A DNA stretch of 64,000 nt from JACKHA01 sp041401985 (GTDB lineage Bacteria > Planctomycetota > Phycisphaerae > Phycisphaerales > UBA1924), in assembly GCA_041401985.1 (NCBI GenBank), contig JAWKTE010000012.1, positions 62,001 to 126,000 on the forward strand, written 5' to 3'. Numbering within the stretch: the first letter of the stretch is position 1; the number at the start of each line of letters is the position of its first letter. Of this stretch, positions 1 through 9,738 are shown piece after piece. A program made the translations under genes and the position numbers. The notes beneath the pieces are model-generated. The model saw nothing but the letters and a program-made list of their open reading frames with translations. It did not search any database and had not been told where the DNA came from.

Positions 1-843
1 GTGGCGGCGGCAACGCGGCGGACACGCATACAGGGCTGCGCTTCGCCGTCGATAGAACGCGATCCACTCATCGATCAGCGTGTGTCCTGGCCGAACGTTC
101 TCGAGGCCCTCGATGACGTCGCTCTTGGCCCGCGACCCTTCTCGTGGAAGACCTCCCGGTAGGCGGCCCGCATCAGCGTGATGTCCTCGCGGGCCATGCC
201 GCTGCGCGCATCCCGACGACGTTGAGCCCGTGGATGAGGTTGCGCTCGGCCCCGATACAGAACGGAGGCAGATCGTCGCAGGCGAACGTTCCGTTGCCGC
301 TGGCCATCGCCAGGCGACCGATGCGACCGAACTGGTGGACGAGCGACGTGCGCTGACGTTGGCCCGGTCGCCGATCGACGAGTGCCCGCCAGATCGCGCT
401 GTTGTTCACCAGGACCACGTTCCGTTGCCGACCCGGGACGTCGTGCCCGCAGGTGCGACCCGACCATCATGAACACGCGGTCGCCGATCGGTGGTCGGGA
501 GCGTCGGGCTTGGTGGCGGCGTGGACCGTCACGTGCTCGCGGATGATGCACCGTTGGCACCGATCGCGACGCCCGGCGTCGGGTCGCCGGGCTTGACCTT
601 GTAGTCCTGGGCCGGCGTGCCGAGGCAGGCGAATGGATAGATCGTCGTGCCGGGGCCGACGGTGAGCGGCCCGACCAGGAACGCCGCTCCGAGCACGCGG
701 ACGCCCTCGCCGAGCGCGCACCGGCCCTCGATCACGCAGCCCGGGCCGATCACGACGCCCGGGGCCGAGTTCGGCCTGGTCGGACACGATCGCACTGGGA
801 TGGATCTCGACGCCCTCGCGCACGCTTCGCCCCGGCTCGGCAT
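1..843 (-). pseudogene. lpxA: UDP-N-acetylglucosamine acyltransferase (LpxA), frame-broken
   Basis: LpxA adds the first acyl chain to UDP-GlcNAc in lipid A synthesis in the cytoplasm. The hexapeptide-repeat fold is recognisable only by switching frames: VEIHPSAIV near the start, then IYPFACLGTPAQD, then IGDRVFMMVGSH, then VHQFGRIGRLAM and LPPFCIG, then REDITLMRAAYREVFHEKG, and finally LENVRPGHTLIDEWIAFY running off the left edge. At least six frame changes are needed in about 270 codons. The likely start is ATG at 843, which has TACCAT 6 nt upstream; a GTG at 823 opens the VEIHPSAIV frame. So many indels in an otherwise well-conserved sequence at the window end look more like consensus errors at a contig edge than natural decay, but either is possible. 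Confidence 0.8.
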
Positions 844-849
844 GGGACG

Positions 850-855
850 ATGGTA
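850..855 (-). promoter_or_regulatory. -10-like hexamer for leaderless lpxA
   Basis: TACCAT lies 6 nt upstream of the ATG at 843 with no Shine-Dalgarno sequence between. No -35 match is visible. It fits the TAnnnT-plus-5-to-8-nt pattern seen before many genes here. Confidence 0.45.
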
Positions 856-933
856 GCGAGCGGGGGCGGGGCCCGACGAGATTTGCCGACGCGCCCTCCC
901 GCTCGTGGTACCCTCCCCCCGAGGAGCCACGCC

Positions 934-1881
934 ATGACCCGCGCCCTGCACACGCTGATGTCCTCGCTGATCGACTACGCGGGCCTCTTCCCGCCCGCGA
1001 AACTCGACATGCAGCCCGCGGTCGAGAACTACGCCCGCGCCCTCCAAGGCCCCCACGCCGACTTCCTGGCCCGCTTCATCTGCCCCTCGAAGCGCCTGCC
1101 CGAGTTCTCGAAACTCGCGGCCCCGCTCATGCCTGGCACCTTCGCCACCAGCGGCTACCGCGAGCAGGCCGACATCGCCGAGCCGTGGCGCCTCAGCGTG
1201 CTCATCGACGACGACCTGCCCGCGTGCCTGGACCGCATCGACGCCTTCAACGCCCACCACGACGCGACCGACCACGGCCTGGCCCGGGCCGACGCGATCG
1301 AGATGAAAGCCAGCGCCCTGAGCGACATCGACGACGCCCTCGACGCCCTGCCGGAGGACATCCTGCCTTTCTTCGAGGTCCCGATCGACCGGGATTGCCG
1401 CGGCTACGTCACGGCCATCGCGGGCAACGCCGACTCGGGCGGGGCGGCGGCCAAGATCCGCACCGGGGGCGTGACGCCCGAGGCCTTCCCCGCCCCGCGC
1501 CACGTGGCGGAGTTCATCCACGCCTGTGCCGCGGCCCAGGTGCCGTTCAAGGCCACCGCGGGGCTGCACCACCCGGTGCGGGCCGAGCACCGCCTGACGT
1601 ACGAGGCGAACAGCCCGCGCGGCGTGATGCACGGGTTCCTGAACCTGTTCCTGGCCGCGGCTCTGGCCCGGGCGAGGCGGCTGGACGTGGCGTCGACCGC
1701 CGCGGTCCTTGAGGACACAAGCCCCGACTCGTTCCGATTCACCGACGACGGGGCCTCGTGGCGGAACCACACGATCGACCTGGTGTCGCTGGCGAAGGTG
1801 CGCGAGGCGTTCGCGCTGGGGTTCGGCTCGTGCTCGTTCGATGAGCCGGTGGAGGATCTGAAGGGGTTGGGGTTGTTGTAG
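934..1881 (+). CDS. Conserved protein of unknown function
   Basis: A 315-residue cytoplasmic protein with no signal peptide or membrane segment. I do not recognise a named family. Stretches that look conserved are YAGLFPPA near residue 16, AAKIRTGG, KATAGLHHPVR and HGFLNLF in the second half. The mix of alternating hydrophobic strands and glycine turns would suit a TIM-barrel-like fold, but that is only an impression. ATG 934 was chosen because GAGGAG sits just upstream and the conserved sequence begins immediately; the open frame extends back to 850 with low-complexity sequence. TACCCT at about 909 is a possible -10. It is followed by the lower-GC cassette on the same strand. Confidence 0.75.
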   Translation: MTRALHTLMSSLIDYAGLFPPAKLDMQPAVENYARALQGPHADFLARFICPSKRLPEFSKLAAPLMPGTFATSGYREQADIAEPWRLSVLIDDDLPACLDRIDAFNAHHDATDHGLARADAIEMKASALSDIDDALDALPEDILPFFEVPIDRDCRGYVTAIAGNADSGGAAAKIRTGGVTPEAFPAPRHVAEFIHACAAAQVPFKATAGLHHPVRAEHRLTYEANSPRGVMHGFLNLFLAAALARARRLDVASTAAVLEDTSPDSFRFTDDGASWRNHTIDLVSLAKVREAFALGFGSCSFDEPVEDLKGLGLL

Positions 1882-1966
1882 ATTGGGCCCACTCGAGTGA
1901 CCGCCCTCGGCTCCCCGGACGTTTTTGCTGAAGTCGGGGGCACGACGCACTCCGCTCATCCCGCCC

Positions 1967-1972
1967 TAGACT
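1967..1972 (+). promoter_or_regulatory. -10-like hexamer for the cassette
   Basis: TAGACT sits 8 nt before the ATG at 1981. No Shine-Dalgarno motif lies between them, so the first cassette gene may be read from a leaderless or nearly leaderless transcript. Confidence 0.4.
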
Positions 1973-1980
1973 TCCGTGCG

Positions 1981-2415
1981 ATGGCGAAGCGCCCAAAGTA
2001 CAGAGCAAACAAGCGCGGTCGGCTCATCGATTGGCCGGAAAACGCGGATTCCCCCGATGCGCTCGCTCAGGAGGTGCGATACGCGGGCCATCCCAAACAC
2101 AAGACATACACCACTCACGCTGGTCCGGGGGCGTTCCAAGCAGACGACTACAAATGCGACTACTTCGCTCGAAGTCAGTGGCCGCTTCTGCAAAACGCCC
2201 TTCAAGCGGCGATTCGCGCGGGATGCGTGGCGCAGTTTCGTGGTCGGTTTCCGAGTCGAGCATGGGTTCGGATAAATGGCGTATTGCACGAGGCTCGACA
2301 GAGTGGACACGATAGCCCGGAGTACCACGGGTTCCCCATCGACGATCCGCGGCACTTTCCTATCCCCGGTTCTAGGCTAGACGAGGTTCCCGATGTCTCG
2401 ATTCCTCCAGTTTGA
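1981..2415 (+). CDS. Small conserved protein paired with an ImmA/IrrE-like gene
   Basis: A 144-residue soluble protein. After a basic N-terminus it has RYAGHPKHKTYTT (about residues 33-45), a PGAFQAD/KCD stretch, then SRAWVRINGVLHEARQS and EYHGFPI near the end. From memory, this G-x-P-x-HK / C / W-x-R..G.L.EAR / G.YHG.P architecture occurs in small proteins encoded next to ImmA/IrrE-like genes; their role is unknown to me. It overlaps the next gene by 23 nt, so the two are translationally coupled. Base composition is visibly lower in GC than the flanks, suggesting transfer as a unit. Toxin, antitoxin or defence accessory roles are all possible but not shown by the sequence. Confidence 0.7.
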   Translation: MAKRPKYRANKRGRLIDWPENADSPDALAQEVRYAGHPKHKTYTTHAGPGAFQADDYKCDYFARSQWPLLQNALQAAIRAGCVAQFRGRFPSRAWVRINGVLHEARQSGHDSPEYHGFPIDDPRHFPIPGSRLDEVPDVSIPPV

Positions 2416-3724
2416 ATGTGAGCCGCTTGCTCAGCCAGCCGCGACCGATCCACTGGAGAAGGCCAGTTGGTCATCTCTTCGCATTCGTGCGGGCGGACAA
2501 GCTGTGAGCCGGGTCTTTGATCGCAAACTGGGCGAGGAGCGGTCGCTGCTCTACGTTCCGGTCTTCTCCGTCGCCGAGTGGATCGCCAACAACTGGTGGA
2601 CGATTCTCCATGAACCGTGTCGGACGGCGCTTATTCCTGACGCCGATGCCGATGAACCCCACTTCTCCTGGACGCAACGGCATTGCTTGCGGTCTGCGGA
2701 ATCGGACCTTCTGCTTCCGGCTCTGTATCTCTACAGCGAAGGCCATCGGCTTCGAGCGGAGTGGCAAGCCGACGATCAGGCCGACCTACCCCACATGCCA
2801 GCCTATTTTGTCGGATCCGGCTCGATGAGTGTGGAGCGTGAGGCGACTGAGCAAGTGTTTGCAGAATTCGTGTCGGAAGTGATTTCACGTGCATCGCATG
2901 TCGACGACTCCCGCGTGTGTGACCTTCGGGAGCTTTGGCAGGCAATTCGCGATTCAGACGATAGCGAGCGTACTTTTTGCGTGATCGCGGGAAGGCTCGG
3001 GCGCAATCCGTACGACTCGCAGGATGTTTCGGACGCTCTGGCAAAGGTGATCGAATCGCTTGGCGACGAAGCGGATCCACTCGTTGAGGACGTGACCTCC
3101 GCGACGGCTCCCGACAACCTCGCCTCACACTGGGATTGGACGCAGCGAGCGCGCTCAGCGCATGGCCTGCAGGGCCTCGCCCCGCTGCCATTGGTGCCGA
3201 ACGACATGTTCGATTCGGCACCCGCTCAGTTCGGATATAGGTTATCGCATGTTTTCCGCGACCGAGCGGGCCTTGGCAAGGACGCCCCATTGTCGTCTAT
3301 TGATGAGGCCGGAACGAAAGCGCTAGGCAGGACCGTGAAGCGGGTCGAGGAGAATCACTTACCTGGAAAAGAGATCCGACTAATCGTTGGCGGCGGGCGT
3401 GATTCCAATGGGCCTGCGCTGATCGTTGGCCCGCGCAACTCTTGGGAGGAAGGCGAGAGGTTCCAGATGGCACGGGGGCTCTTTCTGATCGCCTCGGCCG
3501 CAAGCAACGGCCCGCGTCTAGTCACCGAAGCCTTCACTTGGAACCAGAAGGCATCTCGTGCTTTCGCCGCCGAGCTATTGGCACCAAGAGTCGCACTTAA
3601 GAATCGTGTGGGGGACACTGCGGATCGCGAGAGCATCCGCGATCTCGCTGATGAGTTCAGGACCAGCACAATGTTGATTGAGAATCAACTTCGGAACGCA
3701 CGCGTGAATGTGCTTTTTGATTGA
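2393..3724 (+). CDS. ImmA/IrrE-like protein lacking the HExxH metal site
   Basis: A 443-residue protein. The N-terminal half contains YVPVFSVAEWIANNWWTILHEP (aromatic block at about residues 49-70) of unknown function. The C-terminal 110 residues resemble the ImmA/IrrE domain: RFQMARGLF at about 356 where the zinc peptidase helix should be, ASRAFAAELLAP at about 386-398, then a helix-turn (IRDLADEF.TSTMLIENQL) at the end. In active ImmA/IrrE enzymes the first helix carries HExxH; here the equivalent reads R-G-L-F-L, so the fold is probably kept without protease chemistry. GC content and codon use match the partner gene upstream and differ from the surroundings. Likely works with the 144-residue partner; function unassigned. 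Confidence 0.7.
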   Translation: MSRFLQFECEPLAQPAATDPLEKASWSSLRIRAGGQAVSRVFDRKLGEERSLLYVPVFSVAEWIANNWWTILHEPCRTALIPDADADEPHFSWTQRHCLRSAESDLLLPALYLYSEGHRLRAEWQADDQADLPHMPAYFVGSGSMSVEREATEQVFAEFVSEVISRASHVDDSRVCDLRELWQAIRDSDDSERTFCVIAGRLGRNPYDSQDVSDALAKVIESLGDEADPLVEDVTSATAPDNLASHWDWTQRARSAHGLQGLAPLPLVPNDMFDSAPAQFGYRLSHVFRDRAGLGKDAPLSSIDEAGTKALGRTVKRVEENHLPGKEIRLIVGGGRDSNGPALIVGPRNSWEEGERFQMARGLFLIASAASNGPRLVTEAFTWNQKASRAFAAELLAPRVALKNRVGDTADRESIRDLADEFRTSTMLIENQLRNARVNVLFD

Positions 3725-3769
3725 TGCCAGGCTTGTTAAACTCTACCCGCCGGTCTAGCGGAGTCCCAC

Positions 3770-4737
<968 letters not shown>

Positions 4738-4741
<4 letters not shown>

Positions 4742-5877
4742 GAATCCCTCCCCGCGCCCGGCCGCTGCGAACTCGGCGTCGTGCTCGACTGGGCGGAACC
4801 CGCCCCAGCCGCGGCACCGCCACTCCCCGGCACCGCCTCAACCCCAAGTGCCTCCGGCGTCGCCTTCAGGTACGCCGCGTAGTCCTTGATCCCCGCCGTC
4901 GGCTGGCGGCGCGGCAGCCACCCCAGACCCCAGTCCGTCACGGACAGGTCCGCGCACGTGTAGTCCTGGTAGAAGGCCCGGATGCTCGCCGGCATCTCGA
5001 AGTACTCCGTGGGCAGGTCGCCCGCCCCCAGCCCGAGGCCCTCCCGGATCGCCTCGAGCATCTGGTTGAAACTCGTCGCCCGACCCGACCCGACGTTGTA
5101 CACCCCCGGCGTCGGCTCGTGCCGCTCCGTCAGCCCCGCGCCGGCCAGGCAGCACTCGACCACATCATCGACGTGGACCTGGTCCCGCGCCTGGCTTCCA
5201 TCGGCGAATAACCGGGGCGACTTGCCCCCGAGCATCTGACGCGTCAACTGGTGCACCATCGAGGCCATCTTGCCCTTGGTCTGCTCCCCCGGCCCAAAGA
5301 CGTTGAAGAACCGCAGGCCGACCACCCACGGCTCCGGGTCGCCCGCATCGGTCGCCAGGCGGGCCGCCCGGCGGTGCAGGCCCTCCATCAGCCACTTGCT
5401 GAACCCGTACACGTTGCTCGGGTTCCCCGCGGCCTCCAGCGGGAAGGGCGTCCGCTCGCCCGCCTGGGCCGGCGTGCCATAGGTGGCCGCGCTCGATGCG
5501 TACACCAGCGGCACCCGCCGATCCACGCACGTGTTGAGCAGCCACTGGAACGACTCGGCGTTGACCGTCACCATCTTCCGCTGGTCGGTCTCGGTCGTGT
5601 CCGTGATCGCCGCCATGTGAAACACGTGCGTCGGATCGATCTCCTCGAACTCCGCCGCCCAGTCCAGTTCCTCGACCGCCTCGGCGATCAGGCGCCCGCT
5701 GAACGCGGGCACCCCCCACCTCCGGCACGCCAAGCCGATGTTCCGCCAGTCCCCCGTGGCGAACGAGTCCACCACGATGATGTGCCCGCCGGGGTCGCGC
5801 TTCATCAGCGCCGCGACCAGGTTCGCCCCGACGAACCCGGCCCCACCCGTCACGACATACACGCCCGTCTCGGCCAT
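4738..5877 (-). CDS. ADP-L-glycero-D-manno-heptose-6-epimerase-like protein (HldD family)
   Basis: A 379-residue extended SDR. The NAD loop TGGAGFVGAN is at 10-19, SSAATYG at 128-134, and the catalytic Tyr-Lys in YGFSK (Y157, K161). RFFNVFGPGEQTKGKMASMVHQL and DQVHVDDVVEC follow the HldD pattern, where the enzyme makes the heptose precursor of the LPS inner core. The C-terminal 35 residues are a low-complexity Ser/Ala/Gly tail. Start chosen at ATG 5877: the conserved fold begins there and TACAAT lies 7 nt upstream, whereas the open frame to 5928 adds only basic residues. Co-transcribed with uxs through a 4-nt overlap. A related NAD-sugar epimerase with other substrates cannot be excluded. Confidence 0.8.
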
Positions 5878-5884
5878 AGCCCGG

Positions 5885-5890
5885 ATTGTA
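5885..5890 (-). promoter_or_regulatory. -10-like hexamer for the hldD-like/uxs operon
   Basis: TACAAT is 7 nt before the ATG at 5877, with no ribosome-binding motif in between. It fits the leaderless pattern. Confidence 0.5.
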
Positions 5891-5953
5891 GAGGCGCGGG
5901 TCGCGGGCTTCGGCCCCGGCTTCGACACCGGTTCGGCCCCCCGTGGCGCGCCG

Positions 5954-6799
5954 CTACAACTCGAACGCCACCGACGCCCAGTACGATTTCCAGTCCACGT
6001 CGTCCCGATCGTCGGTCCGCGTCATGTGCAGCGTCGTGAGCAGCCACGGGCCGCCCCGCTCGGCGACGAACTCGACTTGGCCGTGCTCGTCGGTCTCGAG
6101 TTCGATCAGTTCCTCGTGGGCCGAGGCCGCGACCGCGACGACGCGAACGCCTCCCAGCGCCTCGCCCTCGAAGAGCACCTCGGCCCGGATCGCCACGCCG
6201 CCGTTGGCCGTCTCGCACGAGAGCAGCACGATCTCGCAGGGCAGGCCGATCGGGGCGTCGTGCGGAACCGCGACTGTCGCTTCGGCCCGCCCGTCGCTCG
6301 CCGCCGCGCCGCCCGCGTCGTCGCCACGCTCCTCGACCGTCACCAGCGCTTTGGCGCACCGAACATAGGCTTCACGCCCGATCGCGCCCGTCTCCCCGAG
6401 GTCGGCCCGGCGACGCGAGATCTCCTCCAGCCCCTCCTCGGCCAGGTACGCCTCGAACCGATCGGCCGGCAGCACGTTCACGAACTCGCGGGTCTCGTAA
6501 ACGATCGTCGCCCCGCCAGCCGACGCCGGTCGCAGGAAGCCCTGGTCCATCGCGTGCAGCCCGCGCACCGGCGTCGCCACATCGCCCGCCACGAGTTCGA
6601 ACCGTTCGATCATCGTGTCATCGCGCGGCACAACCTCCCCGGCGAACCGTTCGCCGTGGTGCAGTTCGACTCGGACCAGCCCGCCCACCCCGACGCGGAA
6701 CCGGTCGGGCTGCACCCAGAACTCGTGGGCCCCGGCCACGCTGCACATCCCGCCCAGCATCCCGCACACCGTCGCGACTCCGACAACTCGATCGACCAC
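5954..6799 (-). CDS. DUF4198 family secreted protein
   Basis: About 281 residues with an N-terminal signal peptide ending near SVAGAHEFWVQP; the AHEFW motif straight after the cleavage region is typical of DUF4198 proteins, which are exported and often found near metal or nickel uptake genes. The rest is beta-rich, with LFEGEALGGVRVVAVA and DEHGQVEFVAERGGPWLL resembling a carboxypeptidase-regulatory-like beta sandwich. GTG at 6799 is preferred because GGGAGACGG lies just upstream and the signal peptide begins there; ATG 6844 is the alternative. No transporter gene sits beside it here, so the ligand is unknown. Confidence 0.8.
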   Translation of the reverse strand: MVDRVVGVATVCGMLGGMCSVAGAHEFWVQPDRFRVGVGGLVRVELHHGERFAGEVVPRDDTMIERFELVAGDVATPVRGLHAMDQGFLRPASAGGATIVYETREFVNVLPADRFEAYLAEEGLEEISRRRADLGETGAIGREAYVRCAKALVTVEERGDDAGGAAASDGRAEATVAVPHDAPIGLPCEIVLLSCETANGGVAIRAEVLFEGEALGGVRVVAVAASAHEELIELETDEHGQVEFVAERGGPWLLTTLHMTRTDDRDDVDWKSYWASVAFEL

Positions 6800-6915
6800 G
6801 ATCCGTCTCCCGTTCCAGAGGGTTTCCAGTCTGTTCCGTTCCAATCGCCGCGCGGCCCGTTGGGGCCGCGCGACGCGAGGGAGGTTTGACGTCGGACTTC
6901 TCCGATTCGCGCGGC

Positions 6916-8490
6916 TCAGCGAGCCCGATCGAACGCCGCCAGGTACGCGAAGAAGTCGTCGTTGGTGATCGCCCCGTCCTGGTTCACGTCCGCGATCTCG
7001 AAGTCCGTCAGGCCCGAGTCCTTGCGGTTGAACGCGCCGGAGTGGGGCGTCGCGGCGTACGGGAACACCTGGTTGAACGCCGCGTCGTTCTCGGGCACGT
7101 TGTCGCCCACCAGCGTGATGGTGGAGTACGCCGGCCCGCTGGCCACCGCGGTCAGCGCGATGTCCACCACGTCGTCGCCCAGGCGCCGCCCGTTGGGCCA
7201 GCCCGAAGACACGCCGCCGGTCGTGTCACCGCCGATGAAGCCCAGGCGGCTGAATCCCGGCTGGCCCTCCAGGCGCACCGGCCCGGTGGTGGTCGCGACC
7301 CGCAGCACGTCGGGGATGAACACGGCGACCAGGTCCGCCCGGTTCTGCGTCTCGAACGACGTGCCAAACACGAAGTTGATCAGCGACGCCAGCTCCGGGT
7401 TCGCCGCGTAGGTCGCGAACTGGTCGTCCTGGTCGGGCGTCAGCGCGTTGTACCGGTCCTTGTCCGCCGTCGCCACCAGCGTCTCGTTGAACAGCGGATT
7501 GCCAAGGCGGTTGACCTGCACCCACGCGCCCAGGCTCGTGGCCATGCCCGGCTCGCGGAACGTGATCGTCGGGCGGCTCACCGACGCGTACACGCCAACG
7601 CCCATCTGCGGCCCGAAGAACGCGTCGTTGTACGGCATCGGGTTCAGCGAACTCAGCGGGATCTGGATCGCGATCGTCAGGACGTTGAACCCCTTGAACC
7701 CGTCCACCCCGTTGCCGTCCTGGCCCAGCCCGTTGGCCAGCGTGCCGTCGTTGTCCAGGATCCGCGGGTTGAGCAGGTCAAACACGCCGGGCACGTCGGC
7801 ATAGAACGAGTCCTCTCGCGGCCCGGCCCAGAACACCAGCCCGTCCGGCCCGGTCGTGATCGCCTGGCGCGTGTACGAGTCCAGCCCCGCCAGCGAGGTG
7901 GCACCCGACATCGCCACGCCGTCCGCGTCGTTGTACAGCGGCGTGACGCGGTTGCCCGCGTTGGGCGGGGCGACCAGGGCCGCGGTCGCCACGCTGGTTG
8001 TCGTTCCGGCGGTCGTCCGCTGCACCGAGTACGTCTGCGTGTAGTTCTGCTGGGCGTCGCCGATCTGCATGATCGCCCCGGCGGCGGTGCCCAGCCCGTA
8101 CGACAGGATCGTCTGCTCGTTCTTGTACCCGTCGTCGACCGGAGAGAAGTGGAAGTCGTAGCGGGCCACGGTCTGGCCGGTCGTCGGGTTGGTCACGTGC
8201 AGGCTGTACCGCGCGTCGGGGGCGAACCGCTCGTAGTGCGGGCCGTCGCCCGGCTCGGAGAACGGGCGGACGTTGGCGATGATGTTGAGCACCTGCACGT
8301 TCGGGTTGTCGTAGCGCGTGCCGATGAAGGCGTAGACATCCGTCAGGTTCGCCTGTGGGTCCTGCTTGATGAGCGGCGCGTCGGAGTGGCTCGACGCCAG
8401 CGCCGGGGCCGCGGCCAGCCCGGCAGCCGCGGCGATCAGGCCGATCGCGAGGCATCGATTCCATCCGCCGCCCGAAACGGACTTCAACAT
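6916..8490 (-). CDS. DUF4331 family secreted protein with C-terminal dockerin-like tail
   Basis: A 524-residue exported protein. Residues 1-32 form a signal peptide ending ALAS, followed at once by SHSDAPLIKQDP, the DUF4331 hallmark, and by LTDVYAFIG. The domain continues to about residue 490. The final 29 residues contain DVNQDGAITNDDFFAYL, an EF-hand-like calcium loop of the dockerin type that recurs at the ends of exported planctomycete proteins. Start ATG 8490 has AGGAAGG eight bases upstream. The protein is probably cell-surface or periplasmic; DUF4331 has no established biochemical role. The tail suggests anchoring or sorting to a partner outside the window. Confidence 0.88.
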   Translation of the reverse strand: MLKSVSGGGWNRCLAIGLIAAAAGLAAAPALASSHSDAPLIKQDPQANLTDVYAFIGTRYDNPNVQVLNIIANVRPFSEPGDGPHYERFAPDARYSLHVTNPTTGQTVARYDFHFSPVDDGYKNEQTILSYGLGTAAGAIMQIGDAQQNYTQTYSVQRTTAGTTTSVATAALVAPPNAGNRVTPLYNDADGVAMSGATSLAGLDSYTRQAITTGPDGLVFWAGPREDSFYADVPGVFDLLNPRILDNDGTLANGLGQDGNGVDGFKGFNVLTIAIQIPLSSLNPMPYNDAFFGPQMGVGVYASVSRPTITFREPGMATSLGAWVQVNRLGNPLFNETLVATADKDRYNALTPDQDDQFATYAANPELASLINFVFGTSFETQNRADLVAVFIPDVLRVATTTGPVRLEGQPGFSRLGFIGGDTTGGVSSGWPNGRRLGDDVVDIALTAVASGPAYSTITLVGDNVPENDAAFNQVFPYAATPHSGAFNRKDSGLTDFEIADVNQDGAITNDDFFAYLAAFDRAR

Positions 8491-8724
8491 GGGTCGCCCT
8501 TCCTGTGTCGTGGCGGCGCAGCCATCGCGCGGCCCGTCTGGTCGCGCCGTGGCCGTGCCGCCCTTGCTTGGGATCGCATCCGCCGCGGCTCGCTGCCCCG
8601 GCACGCCTCTTTCGTCCCCGGCTCGGCCACGGATTGGCCCAATCTCACGCCGCGACCGCTGCAGACCCCGACGTCTGTCGGCCGATGGACGACCCCTAGG
8701 GACCGGCGGGGTGGAGGCTGCTAC

Positions 8725-9588
8725 GTGCGATCGCAGAACTTCGGGCCTCTCGCCCTCGTGCTCACCCTGTCACTCGCCGCGTGCGCCGGCCGCCGGGCCG
8801 ATCGTGGCGAGCCGCCCCCGCTCACACCCGCCGAGGCCCGCGAGGCGGATGCCAGGGGCCGGGGCGGCGCGCCGATGACCGGGGCTCCCACCCCCGAGTT
8901 CTACCCGATCCCATCGCTGGCCCAAGGCTCGTGGGCGGCCATCGCCTCATCACGCCAGCAGCGCCCGATCCTCGCCTCCACTGTCGCCGGCGCTCGCGTC
9001 GCCACGACTTCCCCACGCCTCTACATCATCGCCTCGATCCACGGCAACGAGACCGAGGGCCTCGCCGTCATCGACCGACTGGCCGACGACCTCCGCGCGA
9101 GCCCCACCGCCGCAACCATCCGCATCGTCCGCGACATGAACCCGGATGGCACCGCCGCCCGCTCACGCACCAACGCCTCGGGCATCGACCTCAACCGCAA
9201 CTGGCCCGCCCGATCGTTCACGCCCTCTTCCGACCGCGGCCCATCCCCGCTCAGCGAGCCCGAGTCCGCCGGGGTCCTCGCCGATCTCGAACGCTTCGCC
9301 CCCACGCTCGTGATCGTGCTGCACTCGACCGCCGCCGGCCCGTTCGTCAACTACGACGGCCCGGCCACCGACGCCGCCACCCGCTTCGCCACCGCCGCCG
9401 TCGCACACGACAGCCGCTGGCGCGTCGTGCCCGACATGGGCTATCCCACCCCCGGCTCGATCGGCTCGCTCATCGGCGACGACCACCAGGTCCCGATCCT
9501 CACGATCGAGTTCCGGCGCGGCCAACCTCCCGAGTCGGTGTGGCCCGTGCTGCGCGACGGCGTACGGGCGGTGGCCGCGCCTCGATAG
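8725..9588 (+). CDS. M14 zinc carboxypeptidase-like lipoprotein
   Basis: A 287-residue lipoprotein. The signal peptide ends in the lipobox LAAC (Cys20). Zinc and catalytic residues of the M14 metallocarboxypeptidase fold are all present: H106 and E109 in IHGNE, the Arg in DLNRNW (R158), H200 in VLHST and E262 in LTIEFRR. The short form resembles murein-peptide amidases of the MpaA group, so trimming of peptidoglycan peptides in the periplasm is plausible but inferred. GTG 8725 is the start: GGAGG lies 8 bases upstream and it gives a compact signal peptide; the open frame extends far upstream only as a shadow of the opposite DUF4331 gene. Confidence 0.85.
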   Translation: MRSQNFGPLALVLTLSLAACAGRRADRGEPPPLTPAEAREADARGRGGAPMTGAPTPEFYPIPSLAQGSWAAIASSRQQRPILASTVAGARVATTSPRLYIIASIHGNETEGLAVIDRLADDLRASPTAATIRIVRDMNPDGTAARSRTNASGIDLNRNWPARSFTPSSDRGPSPLSEPESAGVLADLERFAPTLVIVLHSTAAGPFVNYDGPATDAATRFATAAVAHDSRWRVVPDMGYPTPGSIGSLIGDDHQVPILTIEFRRGQPPESVWPVLRDGVRAVAAPR

Positions 9589-9606
9589 CCGTCAGTTCCA
9601 ACTGGG

Positions 9607-9692
9607 GTTGCGGGCGTTCCGCCCGCAACGGCTTCTTCACCGAAAGGCCCACGAACTCAAACGGAGCCGTGTCATGCGGGCCGGAGGCCCGC
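9607..9692. repeat. Paired hairpin repeat (family B)
   Basis: Two short palindromes lie between convergent genes: GTTGCGGGCG with its complement around a 3-nt loop at 9607-9629, and GCGGGCC/GGCCCGC at 9676-9692. The same pair, almost base for base, occurs twice in the coding region at 30.2-30.36 kb. The position could also serve transcription termination for both neighbours. Confidence 0.75.
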
Positions 9693-9738
9693 AACCAGCC
9701 GAGCCAGGATTCACGACCCGCTGCGTCGGACCCGAGCC

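Noticed and set aside
3460..3600. Intact zinc protease site in the ImmA-like protein
   Set aside because: HExxH is absent; the aligned helix reads R-G-L-F-L, so I do not call it a protease.
6886..8724. Upstream part of the 900-codon plus frame ending in the M14 peptidase
   Set aside because: It lies opposite the DUF4331 gene and is Arg/Val-rich without motifs. The true start is GTG 8725 with a signal peptide and lipobox.
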